Source: CAZMNY01 sp964567745 (lineage in GTDB: Bacteria > Planctomycetota > Planctomycetia > Pirellulales > Pirellulaceae). From it: a stretch of 37,486 nt of DNA. Each line of letters begins with the position of its first letter. Within the stretch, counting starts at the first letter, position 1. The stretch is from assembly GCA_964567745.1 (NCBI GenBank), contig CAZMNY010000060.1:1-37486 (forward strand). The letters are read 5' to 3'. The notes beneath the pieces were generated by a model. That model was not told the DNA's origin. It searched no databases and worked only from the letters and a program-made list of their open reading frames with translations. A program made the translations under genes and the position numbers. Positions 1-8,284 of this stretch are shown here, piece by piece.

Positions 1-73
1 ATCGAAAGATACCGCCACTGACCAAAACCTTTGAGCAGTCAGTAGTAATGAAATTGTGAACGGTATTGCGTTT

Positions 74-94
74 AACCCGTTGCCGCAGGCGAGG
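74..94 (+). repeat. Interspersed intergenic repeat A, copy 1
   Basis: A 21-base unit reading AACCCGTTGCCGCAGGCGAGG. Near-identical copies lie at 3782-3802, 4078-4097 and 29494-29513, all between genes. Copies 1 and 2 are both followed by a variable short stretch ending in GGGAG or GGGGAG and then a GAATATC-containing segment, which suggests a larger composite unit. The function is unknown. Confidence 0.7.
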
Positions 95-142
95 TTTCTG
101 GGAGATCGAATATCAAACCTCATTGTCCCATTGCGCAACACT

Positions 143-862
143 TTAGGAACCAGGCTGATTCGCCTGCCTTTGTGGCTCGAGCGCCTTCAGTTTCTTCATG
201 ACGGCGGCCTGCAGTTTTGGGTCTCCGCGGCGGCCAGCCATTAGGTAAAAGATCTTGGCCACGGCTTTCTTGCCTTCTCGTTCCGCCTTGACAGCTCGCT
301 GAAAGAACTGCAACGCCTCGTCCGATTTCGCTCGCTTAGCCAAGTCGCCGCGACTCTTGAGTTCCGCGACGCTGGGCGGGGTTGAACGAGTGAACGCGAC
401 GGCGGGCGCCGCGGCTCGCTCTTTGCGGCTCGCCATGCGAACGGCGGGCTCAACGTGGCTGGACAGCCGACTTGCTTCGGTTTCGGCCTCCCAAAGCGTG
501 GTTTCGAAGAGGCTTCTGCCTCCAGGCACCTTCGCTAACAGCGCGCCTTCGAGCTCTTTGAAATCAATGATGCTGGCGTGGACGGAGATGGTCGACGCGT
601 CGTCTTCACGCCCGATCGCGACGTTCTTGCCCAATCTGGAAAGGCCTGGAATCTTACTCGCAAACGGCATCCCGCGCGAAACTCGACCCTGCCGCGAACT
701 GCGAACGCCACCCGCCAGTATGCCTCCACGATCAGGAGCGCTCACGGTCGTGCTAACTGAAAACTGGTGAAACGTCGGCAGCTGAACAACTTGGGCTTGA
801 GCAAAGGCGGTGGCCGGAGCCATCGCGGTGATCAATCCAACCAAGAGCTGGCTTGTCTTCAT
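143..862 (-). CDS. Exported protein of unknown function
   Basis: A 239-residue protein starting MKTSQLLVGL with a typical Sec signal peptide, probably cleaved after AFA near residue 21, so it is likely periplasmic or extracellular. The start is backed by a GGAA ribosome-binding site about 7 bases upstream. Residues 30-100 contain a PDRGG...GGV motif and an AIGRE segment; I associate this pattern with planctomycete secreted proteins but cannot name a family. The C-terminal third (about 165-235) is Lys/Ala-rich and helical, and resembles a single degenerate TPR-like repeat (EALQFFQRAVKAEREGKK). The downstream neighbour on the same strand, 244 bp away, is also exported. No function is assigned. 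Confidence 0.75.
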   Translation of the reverse strand: MKTSQLLVGLITAMAPATAFAQAQVVQLPTFHQFSVSTTVSAPDRGGILAGGVRSSRQGRVSRGMPFASKIPGLSRLGKNVAIGREDDASTISVHASIIDFKELEGALLAKVPGGRSLFETTLWEAETEASRLSSHVEPAVRMASRKERAAAPAVAFTRSTPPSVAELKSRGDLAKRAKSDEALQFFQRAVKAEREGKKAVAKIFYLMAGRRGDPKLQAAVMKKLKALEPQRQANQPGS

Positions 863-1106
863 TGCGATTTCCTTCAGTGCGACAACCGATAGCCAACGTT
901 AACGCTCAGCGAATCCAGCGTCAGAGCTAGCGTCAATATATCCGTTTGAAGCACCGCTCGGCAATCGCTTTCTTGCCTCAGATAGACGCGACTGACAAAC
1001 CGTTCCGTCCGTGTTTCGGACTCGATGAACCCCACGTTCTCGCCGACGCCTTGCCTGCGGCGACGGGTTAAACGAAGTTTTCTTTGCTCGCTTAATCGGG
1101 CTGTGC

Positions 1107-3542
1107 CTACTTGATTCGGTAGACGCCGCCTCGCAAGCGGATGACCAAGGTCTCCTTTTCGCCCTGTTGGGCGAGCAACGAGTTTTCGCTGTTGGTGTTC
1201 TTCTTCACCAACGCGAAGTACTCTTTGGAGAAGCGTTTGATCTCTTTGATCTTGTCCTTGTTCTTCTCAACATCAAACTCATTGACGTTGTCGGCGAACC
1301 AGACGTTGCCAGCTCGACGATAAAGGGTCGAACTGCCGATTCGCTTGACGTTGGCCTCGGGCGAATCCTTGGATTCCTGCTTGCCCGCGAATCCCCTCGG
1401 TTGGTTCGATGCGCTGCCTGACTTGGCGACGCCGCCCAGTCCTCCTCCGCCACCGAGCCCGCCAGGGGGGCCTCCGCCGAATCTGGATCCGCCTCGTGAC
1501 GTTGCGGGGGCTCCGGCCGGTGCGGCACCCTGTGATGCGCCGGCGTCGGCTTGCGGTTGGGTTGCGGCCGATGCGTCAGCCAGTCGGTCGCCAGCGGCTT
1601 TCGAGAGGTTAGGCATGTAACGCAGTCGACGCTTGAAGTCGCGTTGCGCGAAACCAGCCTGTCCCGACGCCGCTTCCAATTCGGCGAGGTTCCGGTTGAG
1701 CGTCTGTACGGACGATCGTCCAGCCAATCGGTGTCGCTGTGTTTCGTCGGCGAGGAATGAGGTATACGGAGTGAGGATCCCGTGCTTGGTCGCAAGCGCC
1801 ATCAGCTCATTTACTAATTCTTGGTTCTTGCCGTTCAGGTCGATGTCGTCAATGATCTCGCCCACTCGTCGCATCGCCCACAACTTTTCAACAAACGCAT
1901 ACGATTGGTCGTTGCTTGATTTGACGAACTTGGCGGGAAAATCAAAGTTCTGTTTTTCATTGCCGACTTTGCCTCGGATTGTCACCTTCGCGTCGCCGGC
2001 GCGTCGATAGCGACCAACAATAACGAGCTGATCGCCTCGGAAAACGTCCAACTGATCGGTTGGGTAGAGCCGATTGGCCGAACTGCCTTGGGCCGCCGAT
2101 TCATCCAGATCGATGCGGACTTTGACATGAGTCAGCACGGGCGCGCTGATTCGATCATAGACTCGCGAAACGTGCTCCTCGATATCTTGATCGGGGCGAA
2201 TGTACTCGCTCTGACCAAAATTCTCTCGCGTAAGACGATCGATCAAACGGCTGTTCACATCGTAACCGACGCCCAAACCGATGACTCTCGCTCGCACGTT
2301 GTTAGCCGAGTTCGCGTTCTTGGCGATCTTGATTTCGTTACGCTCGCCAACCGTCGGCTTTCCGTCCGTTAGGAACATGATGTAGCTCGGTCGCTCGTCG
2401 TCTTTTAGTTGGGCGAGCGAGGCAGCCAGGGCGCCGTCGATGTTGGTGCTTCCGCCCGCGTAGATGCCTTCAACAAAACCGAGAGCCGCTTCACGGCTGT
2501 CGTTGTCGTAGCGCTGCAGTTCCGGACGAAACGACTCGACCGCGCTGTCGTACGCGATAATGTTGAACGTATCGCCTTTGTTTAGATTATTGAGTACGAA
2601 CTTGAGCGCTTCCTTGGCTTGTTTGATCTTCGCGCCGCTCATGCTGCCCGAACGGTCGACGACAAAGACGACCGTTTTGGCCGTCGGCTTTTGATCTTTG
2701 TCTTCAAATTCCGGACTCGCGAGGAGTAGGAAATAACCGTCCTCGTCCTTTTCCGGCCGGTAGCTAACGACACTCGCGCCCAGCTTGGAATTCGCCGTGT
2801 CGAAGAACAAGCGAAAGTCAGTCGAAGGCGTGACGTTCTTGGCTTCATACGTCACCTTCGCGAACTTATTGCCTCGCCGGTCCACGTTAACGTCATGAGT
2901 GGGGCTGTAAACGTTCTTGATCTTGCGGTCGCTATCGATGGCCAAATTGATCGTGAGCTTCTCGATCGGCTTCGACGTGTACTTGGCGGTCGCGAGCGGG
3001 AACAAGAAGTCAGTCAGCCGGCCGCTCTTCTTGAGCAACTGAGAATATCGCAATGTGACTTTTCGTTCGGCGCCAGGCGGGACGGGAAAGACGCTCGTTT
3101 TGAACATACCCCAATCGATCCACTCCAGCAGAGCCGGGTCCTGGTTTCGCCTCACATGACCTTCATAGATCGAGCGAGCTTTGGGGGCGGAGAGCAGCTT
3201 ACCTGCGATCTCTTTGCCATCGACCATGAATGTCAATTGGTCGACGACCGCATCTTGCGGCAGCGGGAACACGAACGAGACTTGCATCGTCCGACTGCCG
3301 GTGTTTACAAAGGTCTGGGAAACCTGAATCGAGCCGGCTTGGTTTTTGACCTTGCCTTGCACTTCGACCGATTTGATCGCGTACGAAACCGGCGGCGGCG
3401 GAACCGGCCTGCGGTGAATGATGGGCCGAGGAAGCCGGATAACCGTGTCTGAGTCGGTCACGATCAAGACACCTTGGCCAAAACTGACAGCCGTGGACAA
3501 ACAGATCGCCAACGCCGCCATGGCTCCGCTTACTCGTTTCAT
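1107..3542 (-). CDS. VIT and von Willebrand factor A domain protein, exported
   Basis: An 811-residue protein with an N-terminal signal peptide (cleavage near residue 22, after SFG). A VIT domain spans about 52-185 (paired motifs VQGKVKNQAG and FPLPQDAVVDQLTFMVDGKE). A von Willebrand A domain spans about 288-460 with an intact metal-binding site: DRSGS at 296-300, the Thr in GGSTNIDGAL and the Asp in FLTDGKPT. This layout matches bacterial relatives of inter-alpha-trypsin inhibitor heavy chain. The region after about residue 640 is low complexity (Ala/Gln, then a poly-Gly run), followed by a short charged C-terminal segment. Such proteins are surface or periplasmic binding proteins; the ligand is unknown. 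A GAGGTG site precedes the ATG. The gene stands alone, 244 bp from the small exported protein. Confidence 0.9.
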   Translation of the reverse strand: MKRVSGAMAALAICLSTAVSFGQGVLIVTDSDTVIRLPRPIIHRRPVPPPPVSYAIKSVEVQGKVKNQAGSIQVSQTFVNTGSRTMQVSFVFPLPQDAVVDQLTFMVDGKEIAGKLLSAPKARSIYEGHVRRNQDPALLEWIDWGMFKTSVFPVPPGAERKVTLRYSQLLKKSGRLTDFLFPLATAKYTSKPIEKLTINLAIDSDRKIKNVYSPTHDVNVDRRGNKFAKVTYEAKNVTPSTDFRLFFDTANSKLGASVVSYRPEKDEDGYFLLLASPEFEDKDQKPTAKTVVFVVDRSGSMSGAKIKQAKEALKFVLNNLNKGDTFNIIAYDSAVESFRPELQRYDNDSREAALGFVEGIYAGGSTNIDGALAASLAQLKDDERPSYIMFLTDGKPTVGERNEIKIAKNANSANNVRARVIGLGVGYDVNSRLIDRLTRENFGQSEYIRPDQDIEEHVSRVYDRISAPVLTHVKVRIDLDESAAQGSSANRLYPTDQLDVFRGDQLVIVGRYRRAGDAKVTIRGKVGNEKQNFDFPAKFVKSSNDQSYAFVEKLWAMRRVGEIIDDIDLNGKNQELVNELMALATKHGILTPYTSFLADETQRHRLAGRSSVQTLNRNLAELEAASGQAGFAQRDFKRRLRYMPNLSKAAGDRLADASAATQPQADAGASQGAAPAGAPATSRGGSRFGGGPPGGLGGGGGLGGVAKSGSASNQPRGFAGKQESKDSPEANVKRIGSSTLYRRAGNVWFADNVNEFDVEKNKDKIKEIKRFSKEYFALVKKNTNSENSLLAQQGEKETLVIRLRGGVYRIK

Positions 3543-3781
3543 AGCTTCACACCTCGTGTCGCGCGTTTAAAGATCCACCGGGAACGAGAGCACTCGCCCG
3601 TCAGTATGACGATTTAAACCCCCCGCCGTTCTAACAATTTCCCTAACAAAACCCGAAAACCACAACGATCCAATCTCGTCCCCGCGCACAATCGCACGCA
3701 CGCCGCGCAGCAAACCAGCATCACGCGAAACTGGGCAAGAACGAAAGGAATATCCGCTGGTTTAACCCCGCTTAACCGCGT

Positions 3782-3802
3782 AACCCGTTGCCGCAGGCGA
3801 GG
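3782..3802 (+). repeat. Interspersed intergenic repeat A, copy 2
   Basis: Exact 21-base match to copy 1 at 74-94. It is followed closely by repeat B. Confidence 0.7.
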
Positions 3803-3813
3803 CCTCCGGGGAG

Positions 3814-3860
3814 GAAGGGAATATCGAATATTGAATATTGAGCAAGGAATGCCGAAGGAA
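3814..3860 (+). repeat. AT-rich repeat B, copy 1
   Basis: About 47 bases with GAAGGGAATATCGAATATTG, a second ATATTGA, then CAAGGAATGCCGAAGGAAG. A close copy lies at 4020-4066, differing at only a few positions. Confidence 0.65.
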
Positions 3861-3948
3861 GACGTCAAACGACTGCACCTGTTGGCCGAAGGTCAACCTC
3901 ATCGTAGCCTGGGGTAACACTCCAGGGAGTTTGAGGACCAGCCTTTGT

Positions 3949-3999
3949 CGATCCTGTCCAAGACCAGGACGGACGAAGGAGACAGGATTGACAGGATCG
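3949..3999. repeat. Inverted repeat of 10 bp arms (CCTGTC/GACAGG type)
   Basis: CGATCCTGTC at 3949-3958 pairs with GACAGGATCG at 3990-3999. The GACAGGATTGACAGGAT text is a common intergenic motif in several bacterial phyla. It could form a hairpin with a 31-base loop; no U-tract follows, so I do not call it a terminator. Confidence 0.5.
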
Positions 4000-4019
4000 G
4001 ACGGACGGAAAGAAGGAAG

Positions 4020-4066
4020 AAAGGGAATATCGATTGTTGAATATTGAACAAGGAATGACGAAGGAA
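4020..4066 (+). repeat. AT-rich repeat B, copy 2
   Basis: Near copy of 3814-3860 (AAGGGAATATCGATTGTTG, then ATATTGAACAAGGAATGACGA). Here repeat A follows rather than precedes it, so the two units are separable. Confidence 0.65.
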
Positions 4067-4077
4067 AGCTTCGTTTG

Positions 4078-4097
4078 ACCCGTTGCCGCAGCCGAGG
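4078..4097 (+). repeat. Interspersed intergenic repeat A, copy 3
   Basis: ACCCGTTGCCGCAGCCGAGG; one mismatch to copies 1 and 2. Confidence 0.65.
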
Positions 4098-4227
4098 CCT
4101 CAGAGAAAACCGACGAATACGGAAAATCGAGCAAGCTACGTCGAGTGACTTCGTAGCGAAATCGGGTCACAATGGGTTTCAAACCAAATCTTCAATTGCT
4201 CACCTTGCCTGCCAGGATTCCCCCTCG

Positions 4228-5178
4228 ATGCCGACCCTCCACCGCCGTCACTTGCTCGCAGGCGCCGCAAGCACCGCAGCCACGCTTGTCGCCACACGAT
4301 CTTCGTCCGCCGCGGCCCTCGACGATCGGCCGGAACAGCCATTCCGCTACTGTCTCAACACGAGCACAATCCGAGGCCAGAAACTCAAGATCGAGGAAGA
4401 AATCGATATCGCGGCCAAGGCTGGCTACGACGGCATTGAACCGTGGCTCAACAAGCTCAGCACTTTCCAGCAAGCGGGCGGCAAGCTGTCCGATTTGCGA
4501 AAACGGATCGACGATGCTGGGCTCCGAGTGGAGGGTGCCATCGGGTTCGCCAACTGGATTAGTGATGACGAGTCTGCTCGGCAAAAAGGACTTGAGAACG
4601 CCAGAAGGGACATGGACATTGTCGCCCAGATCGGGGGAAACCGGATTGCAGCGCCGCCTGCCGGAGCGACTCGCCAAGCTGGGTTGGACCTCTTTCAGGC
4701 CGCTGAGCGATTTGGACGATTGGTTGACCTGGGCGCCGAAATGAGCGTCGCCCCCCAACTCGAGCTATGGGGTTTTTCGAAGAACCTCTCGCGAGTCGGT
4801 GAGTTGTTGTTGGTCGCCGCCGAGTGCGGTCGGCCCGATGTGGGACTGCTGCCCGACGTTTATCACATCTACAAAGGCGGTTCCGACTTCGCCTCGCTCA
4901 GCATGATTCGCGGCAAATCCATGAATCTGTTTCACATGAATGACTATCCTCTGGACCCGCCTCGCGAGACAATTCGGGACGCGGAGAGAGTCTATCCGGG
5001 GGACGGAAAGGCACCGATTCAGCAGATACTCCAAACGATTCATGGCTCTGGTTTTCGCGGAACACTGTCGCTCGAGCTATTCAATCCGAACTACTGGAAT
5101 CAAGATCCGCTGTTGGTCGCAAAAACTGGGCTAGCCAAGATGAAAGCCGTCGTCGCTGCGGCGAAACTCACCGCCTAA
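4228..5178 (+). CDS. Tat-exported sugar phosphate isomerase/epimerase-like TIM-barrel protein
   Basis: A 316-residue protein of the xylose isomerase-like TIM-barrel (AP endonuclease 2) superfamily. I chose the ATG at 4228 because it opens directly into a twin-arginine signal (HRRHLLAGAAS, then an Ala/Thr/Val-rich core to about residue 31). Upstream in-frame codons translate repeat DNA. Barrel landmarks include FRYCLNTSTIRG (strand 1), GYDGIEPW, GLRVEGAIGFANWI, a metal-site-like LELWGFSKNL, LLPDVYHIYKGG, FHMNDYP and LSLELFNPNYW, which carry the expected Glu/Asp/His ligands. Family members isomerise or epimerise sugars or polyols. A periplasmic location suggests action on imported polysaccharide breakdown products, but the substrate cannot be read from sequence. 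A second exported member is at 20924-21772. Confidence 0.85.
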   Translation: MPTLHRRHLLAGAASTAATLVATRSSSAAALDDRPEQPFRYCLNTSTIRGQKLKIEEEIDIAAKAGYDGIEPWLNKLSTFQQAGGKLSDLRKRIDDAGLRVEGAIGFANWISDDESARQKGLENARRDMDIVAQIGGNRIAAPPAGATRQAGLDLFQAAERFGRLVDLGAEMSVAPQLELWGFSKNLSRVGELLLVAAECGRPDVGLLPDVYHIYKGGSDFASLSMIRGKSMNLFHMNDYPLDPPRETIRDAERVYPGDGKAPIQQILQTIHGSGFRGTLSLELFNPNYWNQDPLLVAKTGLAKMKAVVAAAKLTA

Positions 5179-5222
5179 CAGCCGGAATAGGCCGGTCGGC
5201 CATTTGGCGAGAGGAGCGATCA

Positions 5223-5417
5223 ATGCCACATGATGAACAGCTAGTCTGCGGGTGCGGCGCCGAACTGAACCGGCCCATGCCGGTCCGATGCCCGTCATGC
5301 GGAGTGGTTCTTTCCCGGGTTCGCGTGCATTGGTGGAGCTATCTGATGCCCTTGCTGATCGTGGGAGCGCTCTTCACGCTCCTGATCGGCTACCTCTACT
5401 GGATGAGCGGCGGATAG
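5223..5417 (+). CDS. Small zinc-ribbon membrane protein
   Basis: A 64-residue protein with a strong GAGAGGAG site 5-12 bases before the ATG. The N-terminal half has four cysteines in two pairs (CGC near residue 9 and CPSC near residue 24), a rubredoxin-like zinc ribbon facing the cytoplasm. The C-terminal half is one transmembrane helix (WSYLMPLLIVGALFTLLIGYL). The gene starts 44 bp after the isomerase-like gene on the same strand and could be co-transcribed with it. Tiny ribbon-plus-helix proteins are common in planctomycetes; no function is known to me. The clear ribosome-binding site and clean domain split make it likely real despite its size. Confidence 0.7.
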   Translation: MPHDEQLVCGCGAELNRPMPVRCPSCGVVLSRVRVHWWSYLMPLLIVGALFTLLIGYLYWMSGG

Positions 5418-5672
5418 GGGCCGAGCCGAGGTCGAATTGGCGGCTGAGACAGAGGCCTCAATGCCCTGTTTTCCTGCCAATTTGGATGGTGGCGTTGCCG
5501 GATAACCTGGACTACACTCTACGGGGTCCGAGCAGCCAGTTCGCAGTCCTAGCGAGCTGGCTTGCGGCACAACGGCGCGCGACCGTTTCGGCGGCGCCAC
5601 GGAAGAATTCTTCTTCTCGATACAGCTCGTTCAATCAAGCGGTAACGCAATTCATCCCTCGGCGAGGTTGCT

Positions 5673-6639
5673 ATGTCTGAAGATCCCACCACGAACGAAC
5701 CGTCTGACGAACCGGTCGTCGACTCGACCACCGATTCACCGTCGGCAGATTCAACGCCGGCAGAACCAACGCCGTCGGAATCCGCGGCGCCCGCGCCTAC
5801 GGCGCCGCCGGCGTCGAACACGCGAACGATCGTGCTGTTCGTACTGCTTGCCATCGCGCTCTCCGCTCTGGGTTACGACCGTTTCGTTGCGCGCCCGGCA
5901 GTGGCGGCGGCCCATAAGATGATCAACGACAAAGCAAACGAACGATCGACGTCATCCAAGAAGCAGTTGGACAACACCGAAGTCGCCAAGCTGTTTGGAC
6001 GCGAGCCGTCCGAGCACCTTGAGGGTAAACATTATTGTGTGGAGAAGTTCTCTTGGATGGGCGGTCTGCCGTGGCGGACATACGATTGCTGGGTCGTCTA
6101 TTCGCCCAGCAATGACGGCGATAAGAAGACGTACCGATTTAATTCCGCCTATCTGAACGAAGAACCTGAAGAGCAATACATGCCAGGTTTCAAAGACACG
6201 GTAGCCGAGGAAGCACCGCTTCCGGGGGATCCAAGCGGATTCGGCCCTCCCGGTGGCGGCCCTCCCGGTGGTGGTCCTCCCGGTGGTGGTCCTCCCGGTG
6301 GTGGCGGATTCGGACGGCCACCCATTGAAGGCGGTCGACCGCCCGGTGAAGAGCCAGGCGACGATGAGCCTAAGGAAGGCGATCAGCCGAAGGAAGGCGC
6401 CGAGAGGAAGATCGTAAGCAGCGACCCTGCCGCCAAGAAGGACGCTGNNNNNNNNNNNNNNNNNNNNNNNNNNNNNNNNNNNNNNNNNNNNNNNNNNNNN
6501 NNNNNNNNNNNNNNNNNNNNNNNNNNNNNNNNNNNNNNNNNNNNNNNAGAAGAAAGACGCTGAGAAGAAAGACGCTGAGAAGAAAGACGCTGAGAAGAAA
6601 GACGCTGAGAAGAAAGATGCTGAGAAGGAAGATGCCTAG
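5673..6639 (+). CDS. Single-pass membrane protein with Gly/Pro repeats and a (EKKDA)n tail; interrupted by an assembly gap
   Basis: The protein starts at an ATG with a GAGG site upstream. It has an acidic, Pro/Ser/Thr-rich cytoplasmic segment (1-50), one transmembrane helix (about 51-70, TIVLFVLLAIALSALGYDRF), and an extracytoplasmic domain (about 85-170) with CVEKFSW, PWRTYDCWVVY and a YRFNSAYL strand. A (GPPGG)n stretch and a charged tail of EKKDA units follow. One hundred Ns fall inside the tail. Before the gap codons begin at positions divisible by 3; after it the EKKDA frame is shifted by one and ends at TAG 6637-6639. Since 100 is not a multiple of 3, the shift is almost certainly a placeholder artefact. 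Function unknown. Confidence 0.7.
6236..6310 (+). repeat. In-gene tandem repeat encoding GGGPP units
   Basis: Four or so tandem copies of a 15-base unit (CCTCCCGGTGGTGGT and variants) encoding a Gly/Pro-rich linker. The first copies differ at synonymous positions and the later ones are near identical, suggesting recent slippage growth. Confidence 0.75.
6448..6547. other. Assembly gap of 100 Ns
   Basis: Exactly 100 undetermined bases, the usual placeholder for a join of unknown size. It sits inside the 15-base GAGAAGAAAGACGCT repeat, which explains why the assembly broke here. Confidence 0.95.
6548..6636 (+). repeat. In-gene tandem repeat encoding EKKDA
   Basis: About six copies of a 15-base unit (GAGAAGAAAGACGCT) continue directly from the gap to the stop codon. 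The last two carry single-base changes (GATGCT, GAGAAGGAA). The unit also begins just before the gap (AAGAAGGACGCTG), so the true array spans the gap. Confidence 0.85.
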
Positions 6640-6663
6640 TATCGGTCGCGTCAGTTGAGCTCA

Positions 6664-6686
6664 GCGGGCTCGCTTTGGTAGCCCGC
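6664..6686. terminator. Possible hairpin between convergent genes
   Basis: GCGGGCT (6664-6670) pairs with AGCCCGC (6680-6686) across a 9-base loop, and an overlapping GCTCGC/GCGAGC pairing competes with it. It lies between the ends of two convergent genes, where a bidirectional terminator is expected, but no U-tract follows on either strand. Confidence 0.35.
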
Positions 6687-6730
6687 GAGCCGACGATGCT
6701 GCAGGGCGTCAACACTTGCGGCGAACGATG

Positions 6731-7504
6731 CTATTGAGGTTCAGAGCCGCCGGGGAAATCGAAGTGGTGAATTTTTGCGATTCGCCAATGCGATTCGTTG
6801 ATCGGCGGGATGTATCTCCGCTCCACTTCAAATATGACCGCCTCATATTCTCCGCCGTCGCCCGCGAATTGCATTACGACCTTGTCGACTCCGTGACGTG
6901 TCGATACCGTTAGCATCTTCACAAACGTGGGCAGACTCTTGCTGCGGACAACGACCGCGGCCCCGTCGTCTTCAAAAAACTTGTTCAGTTGCTGACCCTT
7001 CGTGACAATCTTGGACATCGCAATGGCCTTCAATGTCGGGTCTTCGATGTCCAATTCGATCTCTTGCGGGCCATAGAGCGTTTCCAAGTCGACACCGGCC
7101 GCATTGCGATCGGTGTATTCGAGCGTCAATTCGTAGGCTTGCGGCAGCTTGCCGTCGATCACGAGCTTGCACCAAGAATCGACGTGCTCGCGGGCTTGAG
7201 TCGTTAGGGTGTGCCTGCGGGAGAGATGACGAGTTGGCGCGGCGACGAGCGTGAAAGCGGAGAGGAAGATTGCCAGGCCGGCAATCCCGGCACCGGTAAG
7301 ATGTTCAGTTTTGCGAATCCCTCGCAAGGCGACTAACGCCAAGAACCCGGCCAGGATTGGTGCAATCCAAAGCGCCGGCGACGCGAACGCGCTCAGCGAG
7401 AGCATTGCGAGGATCAGCGCGGTTACTGCGGATCGACTGATCGTACGGTAGTTTTCAAAATCGCCTTGTTCGCTCCAAGCGACCTCAGACTTGAACTCGG
7501 ACAT
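6731..7504 (-). CDS. DUF4190-like membrane protein of unknown function
   Basis: A 257-residue protein. A cytoplasmic N-terminus (about 25 residues) is followed by two hydrophobic hairpins (about 27-65 and 70-92) around a short charged turn (GIRKTEHLTGAGIAGLAI). This matches the DUF4190 pattern, in which the turn reads G.....+...T+.G...A.AGL.LG. A soluble C-terminal domain of about 160 residues begins near HTLTTQAREHVDSWCKLV and looks alpha+beta; it may be an NTF2-like fold (inferred from a DGKLPQAYELT helix followed by strands). It is the last gene of the minus-strand run after the CvpA-like gene (110-bp gap). No function is known. Confidence 0.65.
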   Translation of the reverse strand: MSEFKSEVAWSEQGDFENYRTISRSAVTALILAMLSLSAFASPALWIAPILAGFLALVALRGIRKTEHLTGAGIAGLAIFLSAFTLVAAPTRHLSRRHTLTTQAREHVDSWCKLVIDGKLPQAYELTLEYTDRNAAGVDLETLYGPQEIELDIEDPTLKAIAMSKIVTKGQQLNKFFEDDGAAVVVRSKSLPTFVKMLTVSTRHGVDKVVMQFAGDGGEYEAVIFEVERRYIPPINESHWRIAKIHHFDFPGGSEPQ

Positions 7505-7614
7505 GTGACACTCGCAAATCCCAATTAGGCCAGATTTCCCGCATCGTTACGCAGTGCATACGCCTTCCCGAAGCATAGCATTCAAGCGGGATACGTCAGA
7601 GGAGCCATTTTCGT

Positions 7615-8202
7615 TCAATCGACCGTGTACTCTTCGACGGCCTCAAAGTTCTTCCGTCGCTCATAATATTTGTGGGCGAAGTCGCCATCGGGATCAAACT
7701 GGCGATCGCCATTCTTGAGCGCTCCCGCGGACCAGGTTCGCACGAAAGCGGCCCACTGTTGTCCGGGGCGGAACATCAAAAACGTCGCTGAGTCTGGCGA
7801 TTCAAAGGCACCTTTGAATGCGTTGGCTTGAATGGGCGCCGTGTGAATCGTGAACGTAGTGAAGCAGATGAAGACCCAAGCCACCAGGATCGCAAGCACG
7901 CTTCGTCCCGCCATTTCCAGCGGCATGACAAACTTGACGCGGTCATGCGACAACAGGTCGGTGGCAAGGCGTAAGAAAGCGAATGAAACGGCAAACAGAG
8001 CCCACAAGATAAGGCAGTCCCAGACATACGTGAGCGCGTTATCTTTTTCGATAATCTTTTTAACGATCGGTTCGTAGAAATTCGTCGCAATCATTCCGGC
8101 CAAGAGGATGTTGATCAGACTGATCGCGTTGTTCCATAGTCCTTGAAACCAGAGAACGGCTGCGACCGCTACGAAGACGACGAGGAGGAGCAGAGTGAGC
8201 AT
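7615..8202 (-). CDS. CvpA-family membrane protein
   Basis: A 195-residue protein with four hydrophobic segments in the first 125 residues (LTLLLLVVFVAVAAVLWF; an ISLINILLAGMIATNFYEP segment; a WDCLILWALFAVSFAFLRLA segment; and SVLAILVAWVFICFTTFTI). The order and spacing, with a charged LLSHDRVKFVMPLEMAGR loop before the last helix, fit the CvpA (colicin V production) family. Those are four-helix inner membrane proteins linked to envelope integrity and secretion of small peptides in other bacteria. The C-terminal 65 residues are soluble (FRPGQQWAAFVRTWSAGAL...). It follows the GspE-like gene by 82 bp on the same strand, so co-transcription is plausible. Confidence 0.7.
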   Translation of the reverse strand: MLTLLLLVVFVAVAAVLWFQGLWNNAISLINILLAGMIATNFYEPIVKKIIEKDNALTYVWDCLILWALFAVSFAFLRLATDLLSHDRVKFVMPLEMAGRSVLAILVAWVFICFTTFTIHTAPIQANAFKGAFESPDSATFLMFRPGQQWAAFVRTWSAGALKNGDRQFDPDGDFAHKYYERRKNFEAVEEYTVD

Positions 8203-8284
8203 TCGTGGTTAATTCCTGAGCGGAAGTTGAATCCAGTTTGGGCATTGATGAGGCGACGCGGGCCTCGTTTCGACTCGGATCGTC

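Larger units (their letters stand above)
3543..4227. other. Repeat-rich intergenic region with no gene
   Basis: This 685-bp stretch lies between a minus-strand gene start and a plus-strand gene start, so promoters for both should be here, but I cannot place them with confidence. It holds two copies of repeat A, two copies of an AT-rich repeat B (GAATATCG...TTGAATATTGA), and an inverted repeat at 3949-3999. Open frames across it on either strand are translations of these repeats and are not credible proteins. Confidence 0.75.

Noticed and set aside
3614..4182. Small minus-strand ORFs encoding PCSIFNIRYSL-like text
   Set aside because: They are translations of repeat B (GAATATCGAATATTG); two such ORFs share the text only because the repeat is duplicated.
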